A DNA stretch of 64,000 nt from Cichorium intybus (GCA_023525715.1 CM042013.1:80682494-80746493); one strand, 5' to 3'; numbered from the stretch's first letter, positions 45,111 through 57,134 are shown. The notes: generated by a model from the letters alone, not told the origin. Numbers and translations: made by a program.

Positions 45111-47363
45111 TGTAACGCCCTGGTTTTTCTCGGTACGTTATTTATTTTAATTAATTAAATATGAGACATTATATTAATTTAATTAATTAAGACATGATTA
45201 ATTAAAAGATTTGGGCTTATAATTATTCCCATCTTTTAATCATATAATTAAGTCCATGGGTTTATAGCCAAACCCAATTAAAGCTTAAATGGTCTTCTAG
45301 CCCAAAGGCTTTAGGGTTTAGCCCACTAATATAATATATTAGGGTTCAAAAACCGTAATTCCTCCACTCCACACTCTCTTTCACGCCTCCCTCTCCCTCT
45401 CCTCCAACCAAGAACTTTTCTCTTGTGTTCATCCCTAACTTCAATCCTTGGTATGTTTGTAATTTTGATTGTTCTTCAATTCTATCATTTTATGTAGCAT
45501 CTTATGTTGTTATTTTGATGTAGTAATCTCTCTACTTCTACCCTTTCTTTTAGATGTATGTATCTTAGTGTTAGATCTGAATACACCACCTCATTACATC
45601 ATCATTGATGTACATATGAGTGTGAGTGTATGTGAAAGATCACTACAAAACCCTAAATTGAAAATCATGATCTTAGGGTTTTGTACTTGGATTTATGATT
45701 AAGTTCTTCTAGTTTTCATATGGCTAAATGAATCCCTAATGATCTCTAATCCTTTTTAGTACCACAATATTTATGGGGACTAAATAGGATGAGTTGGTAC
45801 ATCCTAGAATGTATCCCAAAGAGAAAAGGGTGGATTGGCCAAGATATGTCATTAAAGGTTATGTTTCTGCTTCAATCAGATTCGGTAACCATTTTGTAAA
45901 AATCATATCTCGAGTTCTAGAACTCAAATGGACCCCATATCAGTGCCCAAAGTTCACAAATCGAGTTAGGCAACTTTCGTAAAAGGCACCTTCGATAAAA
46001 AGGACTTTACCTATGGTCAACAATAGCTTCTCTGTTGTTGGGTCTGATCCGGGTCTGCTGTGATATGTCATTTTGTTTTTATCATTATGAGGGTTTGGGA
46101 AATGATCCTGAGTGATTCCAAATACCCACATGTACATTACATAGTTAATTTAATATCTGGAGAAAATGGGTCGTTAATTCTCAATATAACTTGGTTATAA
46201 TGGACCCACACTCCAGGTCAATGGACAGTCACCAGCTCATGCTGATTCTGTGATTGACCAACTTGTGATTTTTATATCTAGAGCCTTGGAAACCCTTTTT
46301 AATCGATTCCAACTCTGAGACTTGTATTTTTGTGTCTAATGTGCCTCTGATTTTTGGTTGGGGCTAATTCCACCCACAAGGTGGGTAGAATTGGCCAACA
46401 CCACCTGACTGTCCGTCCAACGACTGCAGTGACAAGTCTTTTTGTAAAATTCATATCTCTTACATCTTTTGGAGTTATGAGGAGTTCCTTATGGTTCTGG
46501 AAACCTAAGCCATTGTAGTTTCTTGCAAAAATTATTTAATCCTATGTTTCTATTGTGCATTTTGGAGTAATTCAGTCCCGATCAGCAGGACTGTTTTAGA
46601 GTCCTTGCTGTGATTACTCCCTTCTCATTTCTTAGTTTCACAACTTCACTCTTCTAACCTTTAGTTCTATTTAGGTGAAGCCTTGAAGTTTGCACAAGAT
46701 TGGTAGTCTTATATTGACTCCTATCTGTTACTCACTCACTCAAGGTGAGTTCTCTCACACCGTTGTATTAGTGTTTATGTTTGCTAGATAGCTCGTGTGT
46801 GATTATTTAGATATAATATTTAAAGCATGCTATGTTATTGTTATAAAATCGTACATGTGCACTGTATGTGATTGATTAATACTATGAGGGGTAGTTAGGT
46901 AAGATCACCAACGTTATACTCTTTATGAGGTGCGGGGATCGGGGCCAAAGGATACGGGATTTACCCGGTGCGGCTCAAACCTACAAGTCCTCCCTATTAA
47001 TATAAGCATTGATTTGTTCCTTGCTTATTAATGTAATTATAATTGGAATTGGATTTGAATTAGTAAATGTGAATATTGATATGATGTCTGTGTTTGAATT
47101 CACTAAGCTTTATGCTTACGGTTCTCCCTAACATTTTCAGGTATTAAGATTAAAGAGGCTGAGGCGTGACTTGGAGCACCGGGATACCACTACTAGAAGA
47201 GTTTCCATATTGGGAAATTATTATTATTTTGCTTCCGCACATTATTATGTTTATTTCGTCATAATTTGGTTTTGTGATACTTATCTTTTGTAAACTCCTA
47301 GCTTCTTTTATAAAAGTTGTTTTAAAAAGTTCAAATATTTTGTGAAAATTTTTGGGTGTGACA
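45111..47363 (+). repeat. Element E 3' LTR
   Basis: Same length as the 5' LTR, offset 7301 bp, about 22 single-base differences by eye and no indel. Confidence 0.95.
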
Positions 47364-48961
47364 AATTATGTTTTTATATATATTTTATAAGTTAAAAATT
47401 CTGCTAATTTTCTAATTCTTTATTTAGTAAAGAATTACAAATATATTATATGATATCTAATTGTTAAAATTTCCGCTAATTTTAACAATCGTTTTTATTT
47501 TTGTATTTAGGTTGTGAAGATTACATTTCTCTAAATATTTTTATATAATAGGGATATAAATATGTTATATGATATCTAATTGTTGAAAGTTATGTATTTA
47601 GGAGGAGATATATATGGTTATCTAATTGTGTGGATAAGAAATAGGGACATTTCAAATTAATTCACATAAAGTGTACGAAAACTAATACGTGTTAATTGAT
47701 TTGGAAAATTCCTACATTTTGTAAATTATATGTATACATGTAAGTTTAAATGAATGACTAACAATTTGAATTTTGTATGAAACAATCTAAATTTTAGATT
47801 GTTTCGTACAAATTTTAGATGGATCCATACAAAATTTAAATGGTTAGTCATTCATTTAAAATTAATTTTGATAGAGTGTACGGAAAGTAATGCGTGTAAG
47901 TTTTAAATGAATGACTAACCATTTAAAATTTTTAAGGATCCATCTAAAATTTTGTACAAACCAATCTAAATTTTAGATTGTTGGGTACAAAACTCAAATG
48001 GTTAGTCATTAATTGAAAATACATATAAATTTTAGAGAAATGTAATCTTCACAACCTAAATACAAATATAAAAACGATTGTTTTAAAATAAGTAAATTGG
48101 TTAGCATTTTCTTTAATAAATAAAGAATTGGAAAATTAGTGGAAATTTTAACTTATAAAATATATTTAAAAAATAATTCTGAATCAGTATTAATATTCAA
48201 ATAGATATTATTTTACGGTATGTTAAAATTTAATAGTCAATAACTTATATAATTAACGTCGTAAAATGTACTTAATTAATAATAATCAAAATTATGGGTG
48301 TTATAGTCTTTTAATATTGAATTATTAATTTGTGTTGGTTGAATATTTTACAAATATAATTAAAAATTTTGAAACACATCAAATTAGTCAGAATGTTTTT
48401 AATTTTTTTTCAATTTTGACACCTGGATGCCATGTCAGCATGTCACGTCATCAAAGATTGACACGTCATCATGCCACATCAGTTGAGAAACGGGTTGACC
48501 GGTTGCAACAAAATTGAAAACATAGTGACTTATTTGAAAAAAATTGAAAAATTAGTGACATAATTGAAAAAATAACACAGTGTCAAAATCGATTTTTTTT
48601 TGAAAACTTAGTATCTTTTTTAAATTTACCCTATATATTTTATATTTTTAACATAATTATCAGTAGATAGTATATACAATCATCATATATCATCTTACTT
48701 TCAAATCAAATGTTAAAAGCATGCTTTGAATTGCTTTCTATAATTATCAGTATATAGTATATACAATGGCGTATATCATCTTACTTTCAAAATAATGTAT
48801 TTGTATCCTTAAAAAACCAAATAAAATACAATGTCCCTTATAATTATTATTTTAAATCTTACTTTTCAAATAAACTATGATTATGTATAGTGTCATGCTA
48901 GTGCCACATCACTAAAGACTGACACGTCATCATGTCACATCAGCTGACAGCCGGTTTGATC

Positions 48962-48969
48962 GGTCAAAT
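48962..48969. repeat. 8-bp target-site duplication of N (right copy 49597-49604)
   Basis: GGTCAAAT on both sides; 8 bp is typical of hAT elements. Confidence 0.8.
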
Positions 48970-49596
48970 TAGGGATGAGCAAAACCGAACCGAAAATTGA
49001 AAAACAAAAAAAACGAGAAACCGAGACCGAAAAACAGAAACCAAACATAAAATCGATGTTTTGGGTTTCCTATTTTCAAAAACCGAAAGTTATGGTTCGG
49101 TTTCGGTTTTAGAAATCAAAAAACCGAACCGAACCTATTTATATAAAGTATTTATTATTTATATTTTACATATATAATATATTTAGTTTTTGCATAATTC
49201 TGTCAAAAGTTCTATGTAAATCAGGTGGCTAAGGCGTTGATCTAACTACAGTGAGGTCTCAAGTTCGATTCCTGTTTGGGGCGATGCTTATTATTTTGCA
49301 CAAATTTCAGGTGCATCTTTTAAAAGCAAGGTTTGAGAATTCCACATCCCTCCTAACACCAAACATATGCAAGCATTCTTCTCTATATATACTTGTAGCT
49401 CACAATCTTAGCAAAATCAAAGGTTTGGGTTTCGATTCGGATAAAAACTGAAACCGAACCAATAAAAACCGAAAACCGTAAGACCTAACTGATGGGTTTC
49501 GATGTGGTGCGGTTTTTAATATTTAAAAACCAATCCTTATCGGTTGGGTTCAGTTTAAGGTCAAAATCGACCCAAACCGACGCATGCTCATCCTTA
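48970..49596. mobile_element. Element N: hAT-type MITE inside F
   Basis: TIRs TAGGGATGAGCA and TGCTCATCCTTA; sub-terminal AAACCGAACCGAAA-type repeats on both sides (48980-49130 and 49420-49585) in inverse orientation. 627 bp, noncoding. A tRNA-like segment lies inside. Confidence 0.8.
49215..49290 (+). repeat. tRNA-like / possible SINE head
   Basis: GGTGGCTAAGGCG (A-box-like, about 49223) and AGTTCGATTCC (B-box-like, 49261-49271) at tRNA-like spacing. No acceptor stem pairing or CCA end seen, so not a working tRNA. No poly(A) tail or target duplication was found. Confidence 0.4.
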
Positions 49597-49724
49597 GGTC
49601 AAATAGTGAAAACTCCAACAAATTGAAAAAGTTACTGACTTAATTGCCAAAAAAGTAAACACATTATCAAAATCAATATTTTGTGTAAACTTAGTGACTT
49701 TTTTTCAATTTACCCAAATCAAAA

Positions 49725-50117
49725 AAATAATCAAATATATTGAAGTATTCGAACAGATTTAGTATGAAATATTGGATTTGAGCTGTGAACATGTGAAGAA
49801 TGGGAATTGGAGATCAGAATACGAACGGATGAGGGCAATTGATATGGAAACGTGAAAAAATCAATTAAACATGACGTTTGAGCACAAATTTGGGCTATGA
49901 ATAGTAAAACATAGAGCTATCATAATCTAATCTAATGAACAACAATTAATGAAATAAAAAAATGTAAACATCGAGATGATAGTAACAAAAATAGAATATG
50001 ATTTCTTATTTTATTTTGAGAGTCCCACCACAAATCCTTGCAACTTGAATCAAATATTGGAAAATTGTCAAATCGAGATCGTTCCCTTAAACAAATCGCC
50101 TAGATCTTGAAGGCACG
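49725..50117 (-). other. Element H internal region, right part
   Basis: Sequence between F and the PBS of H. No ORF; leader-like. Confidence 0.55.
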
Positions 50118-50129
50118 ACTCTGATACCA
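50118..50129 (-). promoter_or_regulatory. Element H primer binding site
   Basis: ACTCTGATACCA, complement TGGTATCAGAGT; matches iMet tRNA except the last base. Two bases from the LTR. Confidence 0.8.
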
Positions 50130-50131
50130 CA

Positions 50132-50322
50132 TGTAATGATTGATTTGACGTGCGGAAATTAAGGACACGAAGATCCAACAACTATACAATGTGTCAAATG
50201 CTTAGATATATGTAAGAGAGTACAAAACGATCATGCTCCAAGGGTGTAAGAACCCAAGCAATGCATACAAGCACAATAGCTCTCACATGGTGAGCTTACC
50301 TACAAATGATCAATCAATCAAT

Positions 50323-50412
<90 letters not shown>

Positions 50413-50504
50413 AGTCACAAGTCACAATGCTAAATATACAAGTACAATGAGAAAATCTTAGCCACTAAATCATCCAATAAATGAAGAGATTTACAACCTT
50501 AACA
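50132..50504 (-). repeat. Element H 5' LTR with (AT)n
   Basis: 373 bp; longer than its partner because of (AT)n at 50325-50409. Plus-strand ends TGTAATGATTG and CTTAACA. Confidence 0.75.
50325..50409. repeat. (AT)n microsatellite inside element H LTR
   Basis: 85 bp, preceded by (CAAT)n-like CAATCAATCAATCAAT; the partner LTR has only ATCACTATATAG here, so the tract expanded after insertion. Confidence 0.95.
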
Positions 50505-50509
50505 GTGAC

Positions 50510-50913
50510 GATGGAAAGCATATATGTATGTTAAACTTTGGTGGTGAAGCATGCTGTGGAACATGTTGTGTAGCATTAGTGGTGTCATCGACGGTGTCAT
50601 CATTTATGGATTTAGAAACATTAGTGCTTGTTTCATCACTTTCTAATTCACCACTTGCCGAATCATCATCAACACATTCCATGTCAGTGAGTTCATCAGA
50701 TGGTGCTTCAGGGAGTGGAGGTTCCAAGGCATGAGAGTAAGCACCTGTTCCATGAGGGTGGCGATCAACAGTATATGGATTTTCAATCCAATATTGCTTT
50801 CGTTGGGTAATTGATTAATTAGATGGAGAAGGAACAACTTGAAAGATCTTCGACGCATGAACATGAAATGTAATCAGAGTAACAGACATTAGATTGTATC
50901 CTACATGTGCAAA
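50510..50913 (-). pseudogene. Unidentified coding remnant, part 1 (continues at 35194-34760)
   Basis: Minus-strand frame at 50800-50491 reads as an acidic Ser/Thr/Asp-rich segment (EPPLPEAPSDELTDMECVDD; then ESDETSTNVSKS), preceded by QYWIENPYTVDRHPHGTGAY. It looks like a linker of a real protein but I cannot name it. It is cut on the right by I's LTR and on the left by H. Confidence 0.4.
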
Positions 50914-51598
50914 TGTCGGAATTGGTGTCCAAGGTTATCAACTTGTGGTAATATTTCTAATAATAGCAGAGTCTTTTCGGATTGCCCTCATGACCAAAAA
51001 AATAAACAGAGTCAGAAAATATGAAAGGATGATTAGTTTATTAATTCATTGACAAATAAATTAATTAGAAACTGAATCAGTAAGCTAATTGATAAATTAA
51101 TTTGTAGTAATTAATTAAAGCTTTAATTAATAGAAACAAGTCTAGGGGGTGCGGCCGCCAAAAGGCTCCTTAAGTTTGAAACCTTAGGAGCCTTGCACTA
51201 TAAATAAAGGCCTTCGGGTCAAACCCTAAGGCATCCCAAGCCTCTAAGGAGCCGCCAAAACCCTTTCCCCTCCCCCTTTTCTACGAAATCAATCCCTCTC
51301 TAGGGTTTTGATCTTTGTCTTCTTTTCCCAAGTGGAAACTCTGATCTGCCTGGTTTTTTGGAGATCCTGGATGTGAATCATCATAGGGATTCTACTTTAG
51401 GTCCTGTTAATCCAATGCAAGGTTGCATTAACCAGAAATCAAAGAAGGAGATCAACTGAGGTACATTCTGTTTATGTTTAAAGTTGTTGTAACTGATATG
51501 AACTGCATGATCCTAAATTGTGTTCATGCATATTTATGTGATTTGATCTTGTTAAGACTTCAGCTGTATGAACATTACATTTATATAATCGAATACCA
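50914..51598 (+). repeat. Element I 5' LTR (copia, related to C's LTR)
   Basis: TGTCGGAATTGGTGTCCAAG ... CGAATACCA, 685 bp. Shared with C: GATTGCCCTCATG, ATTAATTAGAAACT, GGCTCCTTA. TATA box TATAAATAAAGG at 51199-51210, with the inverted repeat GGCTCCTTAAG / CCTTAGGAGCC (about 51164-51192) just upstream. Confidence 0.78.
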
Positions 51599-51602
51599 AA
51601 AG

Positions 51603-51614
51603 TGGTATCAGAGC
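51603..51614 (+). promoter_or_regulatory. Element I primer binding site (tRNA-iMet)
   Basis: TGGTATCAGAGC four bases after the LTR end. Confidence 0.9.
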
Positions 51615-52401
<787 letters not shown>

Positions 52402-52801
52402 TGTAGGTCCCAAACAATCTTAGATCTATGAAGGTATCAATCAAATCAATCAAAGAACAAGAACACAAGGAGATAATCAATCTTCAATGCATAACATATT
52501 CAATAATAGTCTAGTACATAAGATTCTTGATGAATGCTAGGAAGAATATTCTGTCTTAATATTGCATAATTCCCAAAGCACTTAACCCAACAAAGACATC
52601 TTAAATTGCCTTAAATACCCTATGACACTTAACCTAAACCCTAAGCCCAAATAACAAGCAAGCCCACCCAAAACCAAGGGTTTTTCAGTCCCAACCGAAA
52701 AACCTTATTAGGCCCATAAAAACTTCATTTTAGCCCAGAAACTCCTTGGATTTGGTCCGATTAAATGCAAAGATTAAACCAACATTAAATATGGCCCAAC
52801 A
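52402..52801 (-). repeat. Element J 3' LTR
   Basis: Plus strand TGTAGGTCCCAAAC ... ATGGCCCAACA; 400 bp. The PPT-side end is secure; the other end is a TG...CA best guess (5-bp flank ATTAA cannot be checked). Confidence 0.65.
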
Positions 52802-54460
52802 ATCTCCCCCTTGGTTTAATGCTTTCATTTGTCTTCGAGCTCTGTCTAGATCTTGACTTCAGTTGTACACAACAGAACATTTCAACAATCTTCCCTTTTG
52901 CATGACAATCTCCCCCTTAGTAGGTGACGGGTATTGATGTTGGTAGCTTTCAGCACGTTGCAGAGACAACTTTGTCTTCGGTATCGAACTGTCTTCAGAT
53001 TTGACTTTGTAAGTTCACAGGACTAGCCGGTATTTTGGGTATGATTTGAATCATCACATCCAGCTTCTAATTTGACTTTGATGTTGACTAAAGTCTGAAT
53101 CTTCAAGTATTCACTCTAGATCATATGAAGGTGCGAATGTAGCGACAAACTGACTGAGGAGGAATTCAAGCAGCTTGTCACATGGAATTAAGCTTCGCCT
53201 TCTTCGGGAACAAAATATTCGTGTCGAAACTTTCAAACTTCACTTCTTGCTGACGCTTCTCGATACGGAAAATGACCGCAAATCCTGTGGGTCACGGAGT
53301 TATAAACTCTCACCACAGTTGTTCAAGGATTCATCCTTGGCTCAGAATGAGACTTCTCGCAATATCTGTGTGAACCCGAGGGAACACACTGCGATTGTTT
53401 GAGTATCAATGAACTACTCGTGGCCGTTTTGATTTAGGCCCCTGCATATCCTTAATTAAATATCTCAATGCAGTTGACAAGTCAACAAGTTGACTTGGCT
53501 CTTGGCGAGACGTTCAATGGTATCCAAACTCTGCGGAGTGTATCATCCTAGTGTCAAATTTGAATCTGGTGAAGTTGTTGGGGTCTCACAGCTATTGTGT
53601 TAAACAACAACGATCACTGCCCCAGAGTTTTGATGTTTCATCAATGCGAGGTAATATCACATTGAGTCACGAACATCTGTATTAGAAGAAGAATTTGGTC
53701 AAGAGCGGTATGAGCGTGTAATATGTCTTGGTTATTAGACATACCCATCGGCTAGACTTTCGAATTGTCATCAGTGTATGGTTTATTACACTAAATCATC
53801 CAACTCTTGAATTTAGAAGCTTTGTAGGTAAGAATGGTTTTTGATGCCTCACATCTACTACTGGTGTTGTAGTAGAGATCACTAGCATAGAATTTCGAAA
53901 TATCATCACCACTTGGTTTAAAGTGATGAATCGTCTATTTCTTGCAGTAGAAAGATAAAGATATTTAAGAATGGATTGGTGCATGTGATAGATTACAGTA
54001 TGAAATCTAACCATCGACACAAATTTTGTAACTCTCGACTCTGAGTGGCTTTACTCAAGGTCTCTAGAAGTTCGTGTTACAGAAATACTTTAAGCTTTGG
54101 TTAAGAAATGGTTGTCAGTGCTTCATACTTACCATGGTGTAACAGTATGAATCACTAGCACTTAATTGTTCCCTCAGCAGTGAGTGGTATAACTCGGTGC
54201 GTCGTCAGTATTGTATAAAATATTTTTGAATTTTTTTAGGTTTTCTGAAAGATAAAGACAAACTATTTTTGGATTTTTTTAATTTTCTTAAAGTAAAGAC
54301 ATAAAGGAAAGGAAAATATTTTTGTATTTTTAAAGTTTTGTAATTTTTATTTTGTTTTTAATTCTCCCCCTAAATTTGTGCATGGAAGAGAATTGTGGAA
54401 GAAAAAACCTTGAACAAATTTAACTAAATAAAAATATAGTAAAATATTTATAGAATTGAT
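52802..54460 (-). other. Element J 3' noncoding region
   Basis: No ORF with a domain on either strand; A/T runs near 54230-54360. Confidence 0.65.
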
Positions 54461-55457
54461 TTAACAGTCATCGAAGCATATCATTTTTAAAAGTTCAATA
54501 AGCATATCGAACCGTGGTTTTGCAAATGGTTTTGTGAACAAATCCGACACATTGTTATCTGTGTGAATTGGTTCCAAATGAATTAATTTTCGCTCGTAGC
54601 AATCTCGAATAAAATGTATTTTGATGTCGATATGCTTGGTCTTAGAATGCTGGACAGGGTTTTTGACAATTTGGATAGCTGCATCGTTATCACAAAATAT
54701 GGGAGTGTCAACAAAATTCATAGCATAATCAAGAAGTTGATGCTGCATCCAAATGACTTGAGAACAACAGACCGAAGCAGCAACATACTCAGCTTCAGCT
54801 GTAGAGGTTGACACGGTTTGCTGCTTCTTGCATTGCCAGGAAATCAGTGGGTCTCCTAAGAATTGACATCCAGCACTGGTGGACTTTCTGTCAATGTCGC
54901 ATCCCCCATAATTGCTATCTGAAAAATCATAAAGATCAAATTCACGGTTCTTTGGATACCAGAGACCAAACTTAGCCTCCCTTTGAGGTATCTAAAGATC
55001 TGTTTGACAGCAGTTAAGTGAGAGAATTTAGGATTAGCCTGATACCGAGCACACTGGCAGACTGCAAAACGATATCCGGTCTACTGGCCGTCAGATACAT
55101 CAGAGATCTAATCATAGAACGGTAATACGTTTGATCAATAGATTGGCCATCTGGGTCTGAAGTCAGCAGAGGTCGCTCAACTATTGGAGTGTTAGCAACT
55201 TTAGCATCCTTGAGGTTGAACTTCGCAAGAATATCCTCCACATACTTTCCTTGATGAAGCAGAATACCCGTTGAACTTTGCTATACTTGCAACCCAAGGA
55301 ACGTCGTCATTTCACCCAGCGAACTCATCTCGAATCGCTTCTTCATCACTTACTCAAATTCTTTACATAAGGCCTCGCTAGTCGAACCAAAGATGATATC
55401 ATCCACGTAGATCTGGACGATAATTTGGTCAGACTTTTCATGCTTGATGAACAACGT
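54461..55457 (-). pseudogene. Element J pol remnant: RT C-terminal and RNase H
   Basis: From the K junction: TLFIKHEKSD, catalytic YVDDIIFGSTSEA (about 55370-55410), MSSLGEMTTFLGLQV, then ORF 55241-55014 (LMYLTASRPDIV), then frame-shifted text, then ORF 54814-54461 (STSTAEAEYVAAS; TKHIDIKIHFIRD; LFTKPF). At least two stops and two frameshifts. Confidence 0.9.
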
Positions 55458-55928
55458 TGTTGGAAATCCATGTTCATGTTATGAGTTTCAAAAACTTGAA
55501 GTTGCAATGGAAGCATAAAATCATGAACATGAATTCCACTTCCAAGAGGATCATGCTACATGCATGTAGAGATAAACAGGAAAAACAAGCATAGATAAAA
55601 TTCAAGATCAAAACCTTTCTTCTTGAGCTTGATATGGACGAGTTTGTGATGGCTAGGAATCAAGAAAGCTTCCCTCTATAGTTAAGTCCACCACAAGTAA
55701 GATCACCTTAGATGCTAGTCTTCAAAATTTGCAAAATGAGCTTCTTTTCTCCTTGAATCAAAATCCGATTTTGCTAGCCTTCAAGAGAGAGTTTTTGGAG
55801 AGTATTTTGGCTGATTTCTATTGTATGAAAGATGGTTATTTCAATCTATAATGGCCGGCCAAAACAATGGTTCAAAAGCAAGAGAAAAGTGTGCACAATC
55901 ATCAAATGAAGCATGCAACTTTCACATG
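55458..55928 (-). repeat. Element K 3' LTR, part 2
   Basis: Plus strand starts TGTTGGAAATCCATGTTCAT and ends at the D duplication ACATG. Contains a GGCCGGCC site as does part 1 (62601), and the strings around these sites are opposed. Confidence 0.75.
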
Positions 55929-56121
55929 TGACAACGCCTAGTGATATCAAGTATTTTAGGCGTTGTTGAGCCCTGTTCTTGGTAAAATTATATCAAATAT
56001 GCATGGGTATTCTCACTTTTCATGTCAGGACTTGTCTGGAGAAAAAGAACAGATACAAGGACTAAAAGTGTACAAAAAAGGAAAAAGTATGGGAAGAATG
56101 CAAAATCAAGAGAAGACGTAC

Positions 56122-56242
56122 GCGCGCCGCGGATTTATCTCCTGCGCGACGCGGATGTAAGGCGGTGGAACACATTTAAATGACGAAAAAACGGGGAATG
56201 GATAAGTACGCGCGCCGCGGATTTCACATTTGCGCGGCGCGG
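56122..56242 (+). promoter_or_regulatory. Two paired CG-rich modules in D's U3
   Basis: GCGCGCCGCGG at 56122 with GCGCGACGCGG at 56144, and GCGCGCCGCGG at 56210 with GCGCGGCGCGG at 56232: start-to-start 22 bp in both. The last ends 18 bp before the TATA box. Copies in the 3' LTR 5493 bp further right (61615-61735). Confidence 0.7.
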
Positions 56243-56260
56243 TCACGGGAAAATTGCAAC

Positions 56261-56272
56261 TATAAATAGAGG
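56261..56272 (+). promoter_or_regulatory. TATA box of element D 5' LTR
   Basis: CAAC followed by TATAAATAGAGG, a strong plant TATA context. Copy at 61754 in the 3' LTR. Confidence 0.8.
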
Positions 56273-57033
56273 CATTTCCAGCCGAAAACCCTAGCAAAGA
56301 CCTGGTGAAAACATCGACCTAGAAGCTCTTTGACTCGAGGATTCCATTTCAGAAGCTATAATTTGGTATTTTCATGTTTTTGATTTTATTTCATTTTAGT
56401 TAAACATTTGTAAGCTTTGAGTTGAATCTTTGGGTGTGACAACCATTGAATTCTAGCTTAGGGTTCTGTTTTTAGTAGCTTTGGTTACTGATTTGATGTT
56501 TGGATATTGGTTTGAGTGAATAAAATCATTCGGTTATCTTAAATATTGATTTTTCGGTATTTCGGATGCTTGTTGGAGTTTTGATTATTTGATTGTGATT
56601 GGATTTTGTTTGTGGCTTGGTTAGGACGGTTTTCCCTTGCTGAAAACAGTAGCTAACTTGGTTACATTGAGCATTAAATCTTGGCTATTAACTGTCTCAT
56701 AGAACTGTTAGTTATTAGCTAGTTTATGCTGTGCTTGGTTTTTGCTAGTTTGAATGCCTTCAATTGCTCCTGATTCAGAGATGTACTTCTGAATTCAGAA
56801 AGTAACTAGGTCATTTGGACATAGCTAAGCTTGGCTTGGGTTTTTGAATATTGTTCAAGGTAGAAAGATAGAAATTAGTTCCTCCGACTATAGCCGTGAC
56901 ACTATCAGTTGGTAATCTCTCATCTAGGCTAACCACGTAGCTCCTGTGGATCGACCCTGACTCCACTATACTAGTGAATGTTAGGTTATCTCTTATTTTT
57001 GACCGCATGACGACCTCTGCGTGCACGTCAAAT

Positions 57034-57052
57034 TTTGGCGCCGTTGCCGGGG
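57034..57052 (+). promoter_or_regulatory. Element D primer binding site (tRNA-Asp)
   Basis: TTGGCGCCGTTGCCGGGGA, four bases after the LTR, matches by memory the complement of the 3' end of plant tRNA-Asp(GTC); this PBS is usual in Athila elements. Confidence 0.85.
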
Positions 57053-57134
57053 AGCTGTGCGCTTAGGTTAGGTGAGTTGTAGGACTTAGTTTCTGATTTT
57101 TGATGTTTGATTTTAGTTTGCTGAATTTTGGTAT

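Larger units (their letters stand above)
37810..47363 (+). mobile_element. Element E: Tekay/Del-like Ty3/gypsy chromovirus
   Basis: 9554 bp: identical-length 2253-bp LTRs 37810-40062 and 45111-47363, PBS 40066-40077, gag 40625-41869, pol to 45100, PPT AGTGGGGGAGA just before the 3' LTR, duplication AATTA (37805-37809, 47364-47368). The LTRs differ at roughly 22 positions by eye, about 1 percent. A C-terminal chromodomain and PR-RT-RH-INT order make it a chromovirus; the long LTRs and iMet PBS fit Tekay/Del. One 1-nt deletion near 42880 breaks RT. Confidence 0.95.
37199..48631. mobile_element. Element G: non-autonomous foldback Mutator-like element inside F
   Basis: Both ends are GGGTAAATTTAAAAAA (the right one inverted). 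TIR similarity runs through TTTTGACACT, CCGGTCAACCCG, GACGTG and CCAGGTGTCAAAATTGAA and then continues for several hundred bp (left 37600-37809 and 47364-47530; right 48400 back to about 48040). The left arm has an extra internal hairpin (37445-37595). The centre 47746-48021 is another inverted repeat around ATGAATGACTAACCATTTA. No ORF. About 1.9 kb without E. Confidence 0.78.
36857..49715. mobile_element. Element F: non-autonomous Mutator-like element, outer
   Basis: The left end AAATTGAAAAAAAATCACTA (36861 on) is inverted at the right end, whose complement begins GGGTAAATTGAAAAAAAGTC. TIR similarity extends for over 100 bp with shared GCAATTAAGTCA(C/G)TAA. Without insertions F is about 1.4 kb and noncoding. 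It contains G (37199-48631) and N (48970-49596). Confidence 0.78.
35195..50504 (-). mobile_element. Element H: old noncoding LTR retroelement holding the F/G/E nest
   Basis: Minus strand: 5' LTR 50504-50132, PBS 50129-50118 (TGGTATCAGAGT), internal 50117-49725 and 36847-35486 (no ORF), PPT GAGGGGAGAT, 3' LTR 35485-35195. Flanks ATGAC (35190-35194) and GTGAC (50505-50509) are a 4-of-5 duplication. Without the insertion H is about 2.4 kb with no gag or pol, so it depended on another element. The LTRs are clearly diverged and one contains an (AT)n, so H is older than its contents. Confidence 0.75.
52402..55457 (-). mobile_element. Element J: Ty1/copia remnant, cut by element K
   Basis: Minus strand: RT-RNase H 55457-54461, 1.66-kb noncoding 3' region, PPT CCAAGGGGGAGAT (complement of 52802-52814), 3' LTR 52801-52402. 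The upstream part is missing because K's LTR starts inside the RT text at 55458; the remainder should lie right of K, outside the window. Confidence 0.85.
55929..57030 (+). repeat. Element D 5' LTR
   Basis: TGACAACGCC ... GTGCACGTCA. TATA box TATAAATAGAGG at 56261-56272. U3 carries two paired CG-rich modules; R/U5 has no notable repeat. Confidence 0.95.

Noticed and set aside
49215..49290. Functional tRNA gene
   Set aside because: No paired acceptor stem or complete cloverleaf could be drawn; only boxes are present.
53175..53402. 75-codon ORF in J's 3' region
   Set aside because: No domain, in the noncoding spacer of a minus-strand element.
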